Part shown: piece after piece, positions 41,898 through 50,514 of the stretch | Position numbering within the stretch: position 1 is the stretch's first letter | Layout of the letters: each line of letters opens with the position of its first letter | From: CAVVAE01 sp963746185 | GTDB lineage: Bacteria; Actinomycetota; Actinomycetes; Propionibacteriales; Nocardioidaceae | Direction of reading: 5' to 3' | Length of the DNA stretch: 64,000 bases | NCBI GenBank assembly: GCA_963746185.1 | Contig: CAVVAE010000004.1 | Location: 248,001-312,000 of the forward strand | Notes under the pieces: model-generated | Database searches by the model: none | What the model saw: the letters and a program-made list of their open reading frames with translations, nothing else | What the model was told of the DNA's origin: nothing | Made by a program: the position numbers and the translations under genes

Positions 41898-42623
41898 ATG
41901 CGTTTGAGGCCCGTCGGTCTCAACAGTGCAGTCGCGTGGCTGTTCATGGTGGGATCTGCGTGCTTTGTGTTGGGATCGGTGCCGGCGTACGTCAACACAG
42001 TCGGGGGGACGGCGGATGCTGTCACCTATTTCGTCGGCTCGATCTTCTTCACTGTCGCGTCTTTCGGCCAACTGATCCAAGCCCAGTCACCGACCATGAC
42101 CGGTGTGGACGACAAGCAGCAACACGTCCGAGCGCCGGTGAGGTTTTGGAACTGGCTGCCGCGTGATCGCAACTGGCTTTCGGCGATCACTCAGTTTCCA
42201 GGCACGCTGTACTTCAACGTGAGCACCTTCGCTGCGCTGGCGCACAACGCCACAGTGAAGGAGGCCGACCGACACGTCTGGCGACCCGACTTCTACGGGT
42301 CGACACTGTTCCTCGTGGCGAGCATCCTCGGCATCCTCGCGCTTCAAGGCCACTTTCTCAGCCTTCACCCGGAATCATTCCCCTGGCGGATCGCATGGCT
42401 GAACATGCTCGGATCCGTTCTGTTCATGGCGTCGGCGCTCGCTGGCTACATCCTGCCCAGCACGGGCGACTTGATCAATGAGCCGGTGGCCGTCGCAGGC
42501 ACCCTGCTCGGCGCGGTTTGCTTCCTGGTCGGAGCCGCGTTGATGCTGCCCGCCTGGAGACGGGCGATTCTGCCTGAGCCGGCGCGCCCGGTTACTGACA
42601 TCGATCGAAGGAGATCCGAATGA
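41898..42623 (+). CDS. Membrane protein co-translated with glutamate decarboxylase
   Basis: This 241-residue protein has about five to six transmembrane helices and soluble stretches around residues 65-110. Distinct segments are VAWLFMVGSACFVLGSVPAYVN, IQAQSPTMTG and RNWLSAITQFPGTLYFNVSTF. It recalls the YrhK-like group of membrane proteins, but I cannot assign a function. Start ATG 41898 has GGGAG upstream. Its stop overlaps the ATG of gadB (ATGA), so the two are translationally coupled, which ties it to acid or GABA metabolism (inference). Confidence 0.7.
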   Translation: MRLRPVGLNSAVAWLFMVGSACFVLGSVPAYVNTVGGTADAVTYFVGSIFFTVASFGQLIQAQSPTMTGVDDKQQHVRAPVRFWNWLPRDRNWLSAITQFPGTLYFNVSTFAALAHNATVKEADRHVWRPDFYGSTLFLVASILGILALQGHFLSLHPESFPWRIAWLNMLGSVLFMASALAGYILPSTGDLINEPVAVAGTLLGAVCFLVGAALMLPAWRRAILPEPARPVTDIDRRRSE

Positions 42624-43996
42624 CGACAAGCTCCAATACGACCGCCGACGCGGCGATGTTCGGCAACCGCTTTGCTACTCAAGAAGTGCCGTCGCGTGAG
42701 TTCCCGGAGAGCGGCATGACTGCGGTGGAGGCGATGCGCCTCGTGGCCGAGGACATCGCGCTGGAGGGCGACCCGGCTCGCAACCTCGCGACCTTTGTCA
42801 CGACGTGGATGGAGCCTGAGGCGCAGCGGATCATTGCCACCAACCTGCATCGCAACTTCATCGACCACGCCGAGTACCCCCGCACAGCGGAGATCGAGCA
42901 GCGCTGCATCCGGATGCTCGCCGACCTGTTCCATGCGCCGGGCGAAACCACGGGAGCACGCACTCAGGGCTCGTCAGAAGCGATCATGCTCGGTGCCCTC
43001 TCACTCAAATGGAACTGGCGTAAGCGACGCGAGGCCGCCGGAGAGTCCACGACGAGCCCGAACCTGGTGTTCGGCGGCGACGTCCATGTGGTCTGGGAGA
43101 AGTTCTGCCGGTACTTCGACGTGGAGCCACGGATCGTGCCCCTCGAGAGCGGCAAGTACACGATCGGCCCGGACGACGTCAGCCCGCACGTCGACGAGAA
43201 CACCATCGGGGTAGCCGCTGTTCTGGGGACGACGTTCACCGGGCACAAGGACGACATCGTCGGCATCAACGACCTGTTGGTGCAGATCAAGGCGGAGCGT
43301 GGCCTCGACGTCCCGCTGCACGTGGACGGCGCGAGCGGCGGCTTCGTGTGGCCGTTCCTCTACCCGGACTCCGAGTGGGACTTCCGCCTCGAGCAGGTGC
43401 GGTCCATCAACGTGTCCGGGCACAAGTTCGGGCTCGTCTACCCCGGCATCGGCTGGCTGATCTTCCGGGAAAAGTCAGATCTCGCAAAAGACCTGGTGTT
43501 CGAAGAGAACTACCTCGGCAAGACCGACGCCACGTTCACCCTGAACTTCTCCACCGGCTCGGCCATGGTCCTGGCGCAGTATTACAACCTCGTGCGCTAC
43601 GGGCGAGCCGGCTACACCTACATCATGAATCACATGCAGGCCAACGCTCAGGTCCTCGCGGAGAAGTTGCTGGCCATGGGTCAGTTCGAGCTGATTGGTG
43701 CCGGCCTGGAGCAGCTCCCGCTGGTCGCCTTCCGCCTGGCAAAGAAGGAGAGCTACGACGAGTTCGACATCGCATGGCAGCTCTCGGCCGAACGCGGCTG
43801 GATGGTGCCGGCGTACACGCTTCCCCCCAACGCTCAGGACGTGACGATCATGCGCGCCCTCGTCAAGGAGACCATGAGCCGAGAACACGTGGACACGCTC
43901 GCCCGAGACATCGAGGAAGCCTGCGCCACGTTGGAGAAAAAGGGCGGAGCGCATGAGTCAGAGCGCAGCAAGATCGTGATTGGCCCAGGCCACTGA
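42620..43996 (+). CDS. gadB: Glutamate decarboxylase
   Basis: The enzyme converts glutamate to GABA and CO2, using a proton and so raising cytoplasmic pH. The 458-residue protein is a group II PLP decarboxylase: the GARTQGSSEAIMLGAL segment binds the phosphate, HVDGASGGFVWPF carries the Asp that pairs with the PLP nitrogen, and the PLP lysine is in SGHKFGLVYPGIGW. Length fits GadA/GadB. It sits in an operon with an upstream membrane protein and a downstream cardiolipin synthase, whose frame begins in its last codons. No GABA antiporter is present nearby. Confidence 0.95.
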   Translation: MTTSSNTTADAAMFGNRFATQEVPSREFPESGMTAVEAMRLVAEDIALEGDPARNLATFVTTWMEPEAQRIIATNLHRNFIDHAEYPRTAEIEQRCIRMLADLFHAPGETTGARTQGSSEAIMLGALSLKWNWRKRREAAGESTTSPNLVFGGDVHVVWEKFCRYFDVEPRIVPLESGKYTIGPDDVSPHVDENTIGVAAVLGTTFTGHKDDIVGINDLLVQIKAERGLDVPLHVDGASGGFVWPFLYPDSEWDFRLEQVRSINVSGHKFGLVYPGIGWLIFREKSDLAKDLVFEENYLGKTDATFTLNFSTGSAMVLAQYYNLVRYGRAGYTYIMNHMQANAQVLAEKLLAMGQFELIGAGLEQLPLVAFRLAKKESYDEFDIAWQLSAERGWMVPAYTLPPNAQDVTIMRALVKETMSREHVDTLARDIEEACATLEKKGGAHESERSKIVIGPGH

Positions 43997-44039
43997 ACGC
44001 CTCCGGAAGTTCCGAGCTAAATCACAGGTGGCAGAGCTC

Positions 44040-45530
44040 ATGCTTCTTGGCATAGACGAATCGACTCTTTCCTGGACGGCCTTCATAGGTGCGGTGGTCG
44101 CTTGCGCGCACTTTGCGATCTGCATTGCTGCCCTGGGAGTCATCCCTGGGAACCGCAAGCCCTCGACCGGGATGGCGTGGCTGATCTTGATCCTCGCTGT
44201 GCCGTTCGTCGGCTTCCTCGCGTTCATGCTGTTTGGGAGCACGAACGTCGAGAGGAAGCGGCATGACAAGCAACGGCGTGTCAATGATGTTGTCCGCCAG
44301 CGCACGGTGGCCATTACGTCGGATGACGCGACCGCCGGCTGGTCGACAGCACTTGCCTCAGCAGCCATCCTGAATCGCAACCTGGGCACGTTGCCCGTCG
44401 TCGCAGGGAACACCGTCGAGCTCCACCCGGACTACAACGGCTTCTTCGCCGCAATGACCGAGTCCGTCGATGCCGCACAACACTTCGTCCACGTGGAGTT
44501 CTACATCAGCGCTTGGGACACCACGACGAGTGACTTCTTCGATGCACTCGTGCGGGCCAGCAAGCGCGGTGTCACCGTCAGGCTCCTTTTCGACCACCTC
44601 GGAACTGGCGGCGGCTCCGGCCACCGCGAGATGCTCGGTCGGCTCGACAACGCAGGGATCGCCTGGCGAGCCATGCTGCCGATCGCTCCCCTCCGTGGAA
44701 AGGTCCGACGCCCAGATCTGCGGAACCACCGCAAGATCATGGTGGTGGACAACACAACCGCATTCATGGGCTCGCAAAACCTGATCGAGACCTTCTACGG
44801 CTCACCCAAGAACCAAAGAGAGGGACGGGAGTATGTCGAACTCAACGTGCGCGTACGCGGACCGGTGGTCCCTGAGCTGAACCTGGTGTTCGCGACGGAC
44901 TGGTACAGCGAGACAGACGAAGTCCTGACCGAGGAACTGCAGCCACCAGCCGATCCCTACGTCGACTCGACCCCAGGCCAAGTGGAATGCCAAGTCCTGC
45001 CCAGCGGACCCGGCTTTGCGTCGGAGAACAACCTGCGACTTTTCACCACGCTCATCTACGCAGCTCACACCCGGCTCTCGATCACCAGTCCCTACTTCGT
45101 TCCTGATGAGTCGCTCCTGTACGCGATGACGACAGCTGCACAGCGTGGGGTTGAGGTCGAACTGTTCGTGAGCGCCGAGGCAGACCAGTTCATGGTCGGC
45201 CACGCGCAATGCTCCTATTACGAAGAGTTGCTCAAGGCTGGGGTCAAGATCTACCTGTATCGAGCCCCCTGGATCCTGCATTCCAAGCACTTCAGCGTCG
45301 ACGACGAGGTTGCTGTGATCGGGTCGAGCAATATGGACATGCGCTCATTCGCGCTGAACTACGAGGTGGTCATGATGCTGGTCGGTGGCGACCTCGTAAC
45401 CCGAATGAGAGCCATCGAGGACAACTACCGTTCCCTGAGCCAGTTGCTAACGTCCGAGGAGTGGAGTGCCCGTTCGCGATCTTCTCGCTTCGTCGACAAC
45501 GTGATGCGACTGACCGCTGCTCTCCAATAG
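44040..45530 (+). CDS. cls: Cardiolipin synthase (phospholipase D superfamily)
   Basis: This protein of about 496 residues has two N-terminal transmembrane helices (STLSWTAFIGAVVACAHF and MAWLILILAVPFVGFLAFML), then two HKD catalytic motifs: NHRKIMVVDNTTAFMGSQN and LHSKHFSVDDEVAVIGSSNMD. It joins two phosphatidylglycerol molecules into cardiolipin at the membrane. The frame is open from TTG 43980, inside the gadB end; ATG 44040 gives the usual N-terminus, but neither has a strong ribosome site, so translation may be coupled to gadB. A lipid enzyme in a gad operon suggests an envelope response to acid. Confidence 0.9.
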   Translation: MLLGIDESTLSWTAFIGAVVACAHFAICIAALGVIPGNRKPSTGMAWLILILAVPFVGFLAFMLFGSTNVERKRHDKQRRVNDVVRQRTVAITSDDATAGWSTALASAAILNRNLGTLPVVAGNTVELHPDYNGFFAAMTESVDAAQHFVHVEFYISAWDTTTSDFFDALVRASKRGVTVRLLFDHLGTGGGSGHREMLGRLDNAGIAWRAMLPIAPLRGKVRRPDLRNHRKIMVVDNTTAFMGSQNLIETFYGSPKNQREGREYVELNVRVRGPVVPELNLVFATDWYSETDEVLTEELQPPADPYVDSTPGQVECQVLPSGPGFASENNLRLFTTLIYAAHTRLSITSPYFVPDESLLYAMTTAAQRGVEVELFVSAEADQFMVGHAQCSYYEELLKAGVKIYLYRAPWILHSKHFSVDDEVAVIGSSNMDMRSFALNYEVVMMLVGGDLVTRMRAIEDNYRSLSQLLTSEEWSARSRSSRFVDNVMRLTAALQ

Positions 45531-45565
45531 ACCGCGCGCGAGGCGTCCGTGGCGACAGCCCGCTC

Positions 45566-46363
45566 TCAGCCCGAGCCTGGGCCATCGACGGCTGCTGCCG
45601 CCCTGAGTTCCGACGAGTAGAACTGCAGGGCTGTCTTCGTCTTGGTCTGTTGCTGGCCAGAGATCTCAATGCCCTTGCCCTGCAAGAACTGGCGGACCTC
45701 GACGGCAACACTCAGAGCCTCGTCTGGCGGGCATTTGGTGGACAACTCCAGGATTCGAGATCCGTCCGGGTACAGCCACATCTCGACCACAATTTGGCGC
45801 GAGAAGGTGTTCTTGGGGAGCTTCAGCTTGAGCACGAAGATGGGACCCAGGATCGAAAGGTCGTCGATCGTCAGCCCCTTTGGGGCGTGTTCGGCGAAGA
45901 ACGCTCGCTGCGGCTTCGAGAACAACTTGGTCAGCGGCCGTTCGCCGGAGACCGACCTCAGGACGGCGTTGGTGGAGAGCTTGCCCCTGAGCGAGGCTGA
46001 GCAGACATATCCTCCGGGCATCGCGTCCACCTCGACGGAGAAGCCTTTCGAGCGCCGTAGGTCGGCGGGTAGGTCGGCGGGCACTACGGGGCGCAGCTTC
46101 ACCACGGAGTCAGAGTCGCGGCCCTGGACTCTTCGAGCTCTTGCCACGACACCGGCCTCGTTGAGCGCCAGGGTCGGCGTGTCAAAGAAGAACACCTGGC
46201 GGATCTGGGCTTCCAACGGGTCCAGCCCGAGCCCTGCAATCGTCGAACGTTGTGACACCTCGGGAACCGTCAACTTCAGCTCGACGCTGTCGGCGTCCTC
46301 GACAAGCTTCAACAGCCGGGCCAGTTCGTCGCCGACCAGCCGTGGTGGCGGATCAGTGTTCAT
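45566..46363 (-). CDS. CYTH-domain-like protein
   Basis: This 265-residue protein has the CYTH triphosphate-tunnel pattern: an N-terminal strand SVELKLTVP (residues 26-34), the FFDTPTLALNEAGVVARARR segment and VVKLRPV. The family motif ExExK is SxExK here (Ser26, Glu28, Lys30), so one metal-binding Glu is missing and activity on triphosphates is uncertain. A later charged region (KTKTALQFYSSELR) ends the protein. It converges with the cls gene and lies 12 bases downstream of the first DUF7144-like gene, so it may belong to the same transcript. Confidence 0.65.
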   Translation of the reverse strand: MNTDPPPRLVGDELARLLKLVEDADSVELKLTVPEVSQRSTIAGLGLDPLEAQIRQVFFFDTPTLALNEAGVVARARRVQGRDSDSVVKLRPVVPADLPADLRRSKGFSVEVDAMPGGYVCSASLRGKLSTNAVLRSVSGERPLTKLFSKPQRAFFAEHAPKGLTIDDLSILGPIFVLKLKLPKNTFSRQIVVEMWLYPDGSRILELSTKCPPDEALSVAVEVRQFLQGKGIEISGQQQTKTKTALQFYSSELRAAAAVDGPGSG

Positions 46364-46375
46364 TTCAGAGGGCAG

Positions 46376-46783
46376 TCAGTAGCGCGCGGTATCCGACGAG
46401 AGTGCCCAAAGGATCGCTACGTCGAGGGCGAGCACCAAGAGGCCCCAGACCGGGTAGTACGGGATGAACAAGAAGTTGTCGACCATCACGAAGATCACCA
46501 CGACAATGGCGCTGATGCGGGCGAAGACATTGTCGGTGATGACACCGATCCCTACGAGCAGCAGCAGGACCCCGAAGACAATGTGGATCCATCCCCAGCC
46601 AGTGACGTCGACGTCGTACGTGTAATTGAGTGTCTGCACGTAGAAGTCGTCGTTGGCGATGGCAACGATCCCTTGAAGGATCATGAAGCCGGCGTTCACG
46701 ATCATCATCAGGCCTGCAAAGAGGACTAGTCCCGACGCCCATGGGCTGGTCCGGTCGACCCTTTCGGAGCTGCTCATCGCCAT
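46376..46783 (-). CDS. DUF7144-like four-helix membrane protein (copy 1)
   Basis: This 135-residue protein has four transmembrane helices with short loops. The pattern is W-ASGLVLFAGLMMIVNAGFMILQGI, then WGWIHIVFGVLLLLVGIGV, FARISAIVVVIF and PYYPVWGLLVLALDVAILWAL. A second gene of the same family lies 157 bp upstream (46941-47372). Members are frequent in actinobacteria and have unknown function. A TCATCC-N5-GGGTGA palindrome is 77 bases before the start, the same distance as in the paralogue. The start at ATG 46783 follows GATGAGATGG, a weak purine site. Confidence 0.75.
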   Translation of the reverse strand: MAMSSSERVDRTSPWASGLVLFAGLMMIVNAGFMILQGIVAIANDDFYVQTLNYTYDVDVTGWGWIHIVFGVLLLLVGIGVITDNVFARISAIVVVIFVMVDNFLFIPYYPVWGLLVLALDVAILWALSSDTARY

Positions 46784-46860
46784 CTCATCCTCTCGTTCCC
46801 GGCCACCGGCCGAGGTCGTCGAACTGTCCTCTTCTTATCCCGGAGCGCTGAAGCATGTCC

Positions 46861-46877
46861 TCATCCGAGAAGGGTGA
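46861..46877. promoter_or_regulatory. Palindromic operator candidate (TCATCC-N5-GGGTGA)
   Basis: TCATCC GAGAA GGGTGA differs from the perfect TCACCC-N5-GGGTGA palindrome at one base of the left arm. It lies exactly 77 bases before the start codon of the first DUF7144-like gene, equal to the spacing at the second one. Confidence 0.5.
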
Positions 46878-46940
46878 TATTCGTGGGCTGCCACGGGTGA
46901 CTCAGCACTCCCGTCTGGCGCCAAGCGGGCCTATGGCTTG

Positions 46941-47372
46941 TCAGTACTCCGGGGCAGCCACGATCGCCCAGACGATGAACACGTCGAAGACGATGATGAT
47001 GATGCCCCAGAGCGGGTAGTGCGGCAGGAAGGCGAAGTTCGCGAACATGCTGACCATCACCAGCGGGATGGCCAGGCCCCGGGCGAGCAGGGAGTTCCGC
47101 AGCACGCCAAGACCGATCAACGCCACCAAACCGCCGGCGACGATGTGGATCCAGCCCCACACGGTGATGTCGCCGTCGTAGGTCGAGTTCGTGGCTGCGA
47201 AGAACGCGCCGTCGGCCAAGGCCGAGACACCTTGCAGGAACTGGAAGAGACCGCTGACAAGCATGATGACGCCGGCGAAGACGCGCAGCCCACCAGCTGC
47301 CGCGGACGGGTGGGCGTCTGCGACCCCGGTCGGGATGTCACGGGCAAGTCTGGGGTTCGGATTCAGGGACAT
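46941..47372 (-). CDS. DUF7144-like four-helix membrane protein (copy 2)
   Basis: This 143-residue protein has a 30-residue hydrophilic N-terminus and four transmembrane helices matching copy 1: LRVFAGVIMLVSGLFQFLQGV, VWGWIHIVAGGLVALIGLGV, LARGLAIPLVMVSMFANFAFLPHYPLWGI and a terminal IIVFDVFIVWAI. The WGWIHI and PxYPxWG signatures are shared with copy 1. Start ATG 47372 has GAGGAG six bases upstream. The arrangement of two paralogues each with its own palindrome at the same spacing suggests duplication of a regulated unit. Confidence 0.8.
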   Translation of the reverse strand: MSLNPNPRLARDIPTGVADAHPSAAAGGLRVFAGVIMLVSGLFQFLQGVSALADGAFFAATNSTYDGDITVWGWIHIVAGGLVALIGLGVLRNSLLARGLAIPLVMVSMFANFAFLPHYPLWGIIIIVFDVFIVWAIVAAPEY

Positions 47373-47449
47373 TGGGGACTCCTCGAAGGAGGTCCGCTCA
47401 CGGTGGCGGAGGCTCTTCCTGAGTATCTGAGCCCGTCGAGCCGCGCGCA

Positions 47450-47466
47450 TCCCCCGCTACGGGTGA
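47450..47466. promoter_or_regulatory. Palindromic operator candidate (TCCCCC-N5-GGGTGA)
   Basis: TCCCCC GCTAC GGGTGA matches TCACCC-N5-GGGTGA in 11 of 12 arm positions. It lies 77 bases before the start codon of the second DUF7144-like gene. Confidence 0.5.
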
Positions 47467-47527
47467 GTCCCAGGACTCATCCTGAGCAGGAAATCGGTGG
47501 CATCGACGGCGTTCCGGCGGCCCACCG

Positions 47528-47761
47528 TCACTGTATGGGCGAGTCCGGAGACGGCAGCTGATAGCCGACCGCTTCGGAGACAGAGTCCACGCCGTCCACC
47601 GACGCCGCCGCTGCAATGGAAGACGGCTCAGCCCGAACGGTGATCAGCCCGAGGGCGGTGAGCACACCTTCCACCTCAAAACCCCGCGCCCGAAGCGCGT
47701 CCGCTACCTCGTCGATGCGGTCGAGGTGGTCCTCGGCGACGGTGACCGTGTACTGCTGCAT
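47528..47761 (-). CDS. Small inhibitor_I9-like protein next to a subtilisin
   Basis: This 77-residue protein has a ferredoxin-like beta-alpha-beta pattern: QQYTVTVAEDHLDRIDEVADALRARGF, then EVEGVLTALGLITVRAE and VDGVDSVSEAVGYQ. This is the fold and spacing of the subtilisin propeptide/inhibitor I9 group, and some databases carry similar short proteins under the name ketohydroxyglutarate aldolase. It lies 25 bases downstream of the S8 protease gene in the same direction, so it is likely its inhibitor or chaperone (inference). No lipid or secretion signal is present. Confidence 0.6.
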   Translation of the reverse strand: MQQYTVTVAEDHLDRIDEVADALRARGFEVEGVLTALGLITVRAEPSSIAAAASVDGVDSVSEAVGYQLPSPDSPIQ

Positions 47762-47786
47762 TCGGTCAGTCTATGCGGGGCCAGCC

Positions 47787-48983
47787 CTACTGAGGGGCCA
47801 TCACGAGGCCGCCACCCACGTCCACGGATGGCTGAAGCAGTCGTTGTGACTCTTTGGCGAGTGTCGCCCACAACCGCAATCCTTTGTTCCCGGTCAACTC
47901 CGCCCAGAGCGCCGCAATGCCGGCCGCGTGCGGCGTCGCCATGCTCGTTCCGCTGATGGTGTTGTACATGGTCGGGACTGGCCACGAGGAATACACATGC
48001 AGGCCGGGACCCGCGACGTCGACCTGTCCGCCACGGACAGGGTTGGTTCGCGCGGAGAAGAACGTCACCCCTAGTTGCTCGTCGAGCGCTCCCACGGCGA
48101 TGATGTTCGGGCTGTTGGCAGGTACGCCGACGAAGCCGACGTTGCCGGGACGGTTCGCGTTGTTGCCCGCCGCGGCGATGATGAGCGAGCCGTGGTTCAG
48201 CGCACGACGTCCAGCGACGCGGTAGGCCGGGTGCACCTGTTGGACGTTCGCGCCGAGTGACATCGACACGACCTCGCAGTCGTTCGCGACCGCCCAGTTG
48301 ATGCCGTTGAGGATTCCGGAGTCGGTGCCGGACCCCTGGTCGCTGAGCACCTTGCCGACGTAGATGTCGGCGTCGTACGCGATGCCGTAGCGCGGCCCGG
48401 TCGCGGGAGCCAATGGACCACACGACGTCCCGATGCAGTGCGTCCCGTGTCCGTGGCCGTCGTGTGGCGAGGCCACGCCCGGGATGAACGACTGAGCGAC
48501 GATCGTCCGACCGGCGAAGTCCGGATGGCTCTGATCCATCCCGGTGTCGAGGACTGCAACCTTGATGCCGTCTCCTGAGCGCGGCGAGGTCGCGACGGCG
48601 GTTGCCTGAAGACCCCACGTGAGCGTGGCCGTGTCCTGGAAAGCCGCGGTGGCCGGTGGCGCGGCGGCCGTCGTGGTCTGCAAGACATGGTGGATGAGCT
48701 CTGGCCACACCGAGACGATGTCGCCGGCCACGTCGACGCGGGCCGAGAGTGCGGCGACGTCCACATTCTCGCCGGAGACAACGGCGACGCCGAGCTCATC
48801 GAATACGGTCGCGTCGGCCGAGTCGACGACGTCGGCCCCGGCCGCTCGTGACTCGAAGTCGCTGGCGCTCGCAACGCTCTCCACGCCGGCCATGGAACTC
48901 AACAGCTCTGCCGGCCGCTGTACCTCGTCCCCGAAGACCACGATGAAGCGGCCAGTCGTCTCCGTCGTCGTCGACTCGATCAT
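47787..48983 (-). CDS. Subtilisin-like serine protease (S8), without signal peptide
   Basis: This 398-residue protein has an N-terminal propeptide-like region (about residues 10-100: GRFIVVFGDEVQRPAELLSSM) and a catalytic subtilase domain with the triad Asp146 (VAVLDTGMD), His179 (GHGHGTHCIG) and Ser in GTSMATPHAAG, plus the oxyanion Asn in AAAGNN. There is no signal peptide or membrane helix, so it is probably cytoplasmic or exported by another route. Start ATG 48983 has GAGGGG upstream. The next gene encodes an I9-like protein that could inhibit it. The substrate is unknown. Confidence 0.9.
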   Translation of the reverse strand: MIESTTTETTGRFIVVFGDEVQRPAELLSSMAGVESVASASDFESRAAGADVVDSADATVFDELGVAVVSGENVDVAALSARVDVAGDIVSVWPELIHHVLQTTTAAAPPATAAFQDTATLTWGLQATAVATSPRSGDGIKVAVLDTGMDQSHPDFAGRTIVAQSFIPGVASPHDGHGHGTHCIGTSCGPLAPATGPRYGIAYDADIYVGKVLSDQGSGTDSGILNGINWAVANDCEVVSMSLGANVQQVHPAYRVAGRRALNHGSLIIAAAGNNANRPGNVGFVGVPANSPNIIAVGALDEQLGVTFFSARTNPVRGGQVDVAGPGLHVYSSWPVPTMYNTISGTSMATPHAAGIAALWAELTGNKGLRLWATLAKESQRLLQPSVDVGGGLVMAPQ

Positions 48984-49113
48984 GTTCTTACCCCTCTTGC
49001 ATAAGGGCCGCGCGAAGCGCCTTCACTCGATCGCGGTCCTCTCGACCGCCGCTGCGAGGATGCGCTCACACGTTTGGACTGTCAACCCGTGTTGAGGGAT
49101 CTCCGAGCGTCCG

Positions 49114-49573
49114 CTAGCCGGTTGCCGCAGACCCGGGCGATGTCGCGGCGCTGCGCCGCGCAAGCCGGAAGACAACCTCGAGGACGACCCACCCGAGGAC
49201 AAAGCCCACACCGAAGGCGAGCCAGCGCACCTCGATGGGGCTGACGGCGATCGACACCCAGATGACGGCAAGCAGACCGTAGAGCGCAAGCGCAGCGAGT
49301 TTTGCCGATCGGGGCAGATGCGTTCCCTCGTCGGCCTGCCGCCTCGCCGCCTCCAACCAGGTCTCCCCTTCGCGCTTCGCGTCCCGCCTTGATGACGAGT
49401 CGTTCGATGAAGGCGCGACCATCATGAAGACGCTGAAGGTTCCGCCGAACAGCATCGCGAACAGCCCGACGATCACATCGCATCAGCAGGATGGCGACGC
49501 CGCCGGAAATCAGACCGATCAGGATCCCGAGCGGGATTCCGACCTCGGGAGCAGTCGCAGCGGCGACGTCCAT
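49114..49573 (-). CDS. Small membrane protein, possibly frameshifted at its N-terminus
   Basis: The clear part, from GTG 49476 to 49114, encodes 120 residues with one helix at the start (MIVGLFAMLFGGTFSVFMMVAP), a charged segment and two C-terminal helices. That GTG lacks a ribosome site. A frame starting at ATG 49573 encodes a hydrophobic N-terminus (EVGIPLGILIGLISGGVAILLM) that leads into this helix if one base near 49478 is removed. Either two overlapping frames or a single-base insertion explains this. The family is unknown to me. Confidence 0.45.
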
Positions 49574-49695
49574 GTATCAGATGTACGTCGGCGAGGTCGA
49601 CCCGTCAATCACCCGTATGGACCATCAACAGCCAGGCCCCGCGCAGCGGTACAGGCTGTGAGAGTCGCCAGTGGAAGCTCGCGATGCCGACCTGG

Positions 49696-50487
49696 TTAGA
49701 CGCGGCGCGCCGTGACGATCCAGGATCGGGAGTCGAACAACACACCACTTGGGCCGTGATGTGCGGCGAGGGCTGCACGCAATCGCTCTTGGGCGAGTTC
49801 CCTTGAGGTGGGTTCCAAAGCCGCCAACACGTCACTCGTGCAAGCGAAGCGGCTGACAAATCTCAGCGCTGCGTCAACATCCTCGCCGTAGTAGACCGGC
49901 ACCTGTACGTCGGCGAACGTCACGTCGGCAAAACCCGCCTCGCCAAGTAGGCGTTCCACAACGCTCGGCTCGGCAAGCGAGAACGGGTCCAACTCGCCGG
50001 CCGGATGTGGAGGCTCGGCCGAGTTGCCCGTGAGGGAGCGCTGGACCTCCACCGACCACTCGTTGCGATCGTGGGTCTGCCAGACCATCATCACCAGACG
50101 AGCATGGGCACGCAGCGCTCGAGCGAGGTTGGCAAACGCGGCGTCGGGATCCGAAAAGAACATCATGCCGAATCTGCTGATCGCGATGTCGAAATGCTCC
50201 GAGGGGAAGTCCTGGGTCTGTGCGTCGGCGACCTCGAAGGTGATGTTGCGGAGCCCCTCCGCCTCGCTGAGCTCGCGGGCTTGCTTGATCATCTGCGCGG
50301 AGATGTCGACCCCGAGCGCACTCCCTGCCACAGCCATCCGCGCCGCGTCTCGCGTTGTCTCGCCGGCCCCGCAGCCGATGTCGAGAACGTGGTCTTCGTG
50401 ACCGAGGTCGTAAGCCCGGCGGAGGGCCTCGTTGTGCAGCCGCAGCTCAGCGTCGTACTCGACGAGCCCATCCGGGTCGCCGCTCAC
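49696..50487 (-). CDS. SAM-dependent methyltransferase, class I
   Basis: This 263-residue protein has the Rossmann methyltransferase fold: motif I VLDIGCGAGETTRDAA, the acidic ALGVDISAQMI post-I strand, VADAQTQDFPSEHFDIAISRFGMMFFSD, and the later ARLVMMVWQ strand. It resembles UbiE/MenG-like small-molecule methyltransferases. Start ATG 50487 is 28 bases downstream of the VOC-family gene in the same direction, so they may be one transcript. The substrate is unknown. Confidence 0.88.
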   Translation of the reverse strand: MSGDPDGLVEYDAELRLHNEALRRAYDLGHEDHVLDIGCGAGETTRDAARMAVAGSALGVDISAQMIKQARELSEAEGLRNITFEVADAQTQDFPSEHFDIAISRFGMMFFSDPDAAFANLARALRAHARLVMMVWQTHDRNEWSVEVQRSLTGNSAEPPHPAGELDPFSLAEPSVVERLLGEAGFADVTFADVQVPVYYGEDVDAALRFVSRFACTSDVLAALEPTSRELAQERLRAALAAHHGPSGVLFDSRSWIVTARRV

Positions 50488-50514
50488 CGGCCGCTCCGAG
50501 CCGTGGCACCTCGA

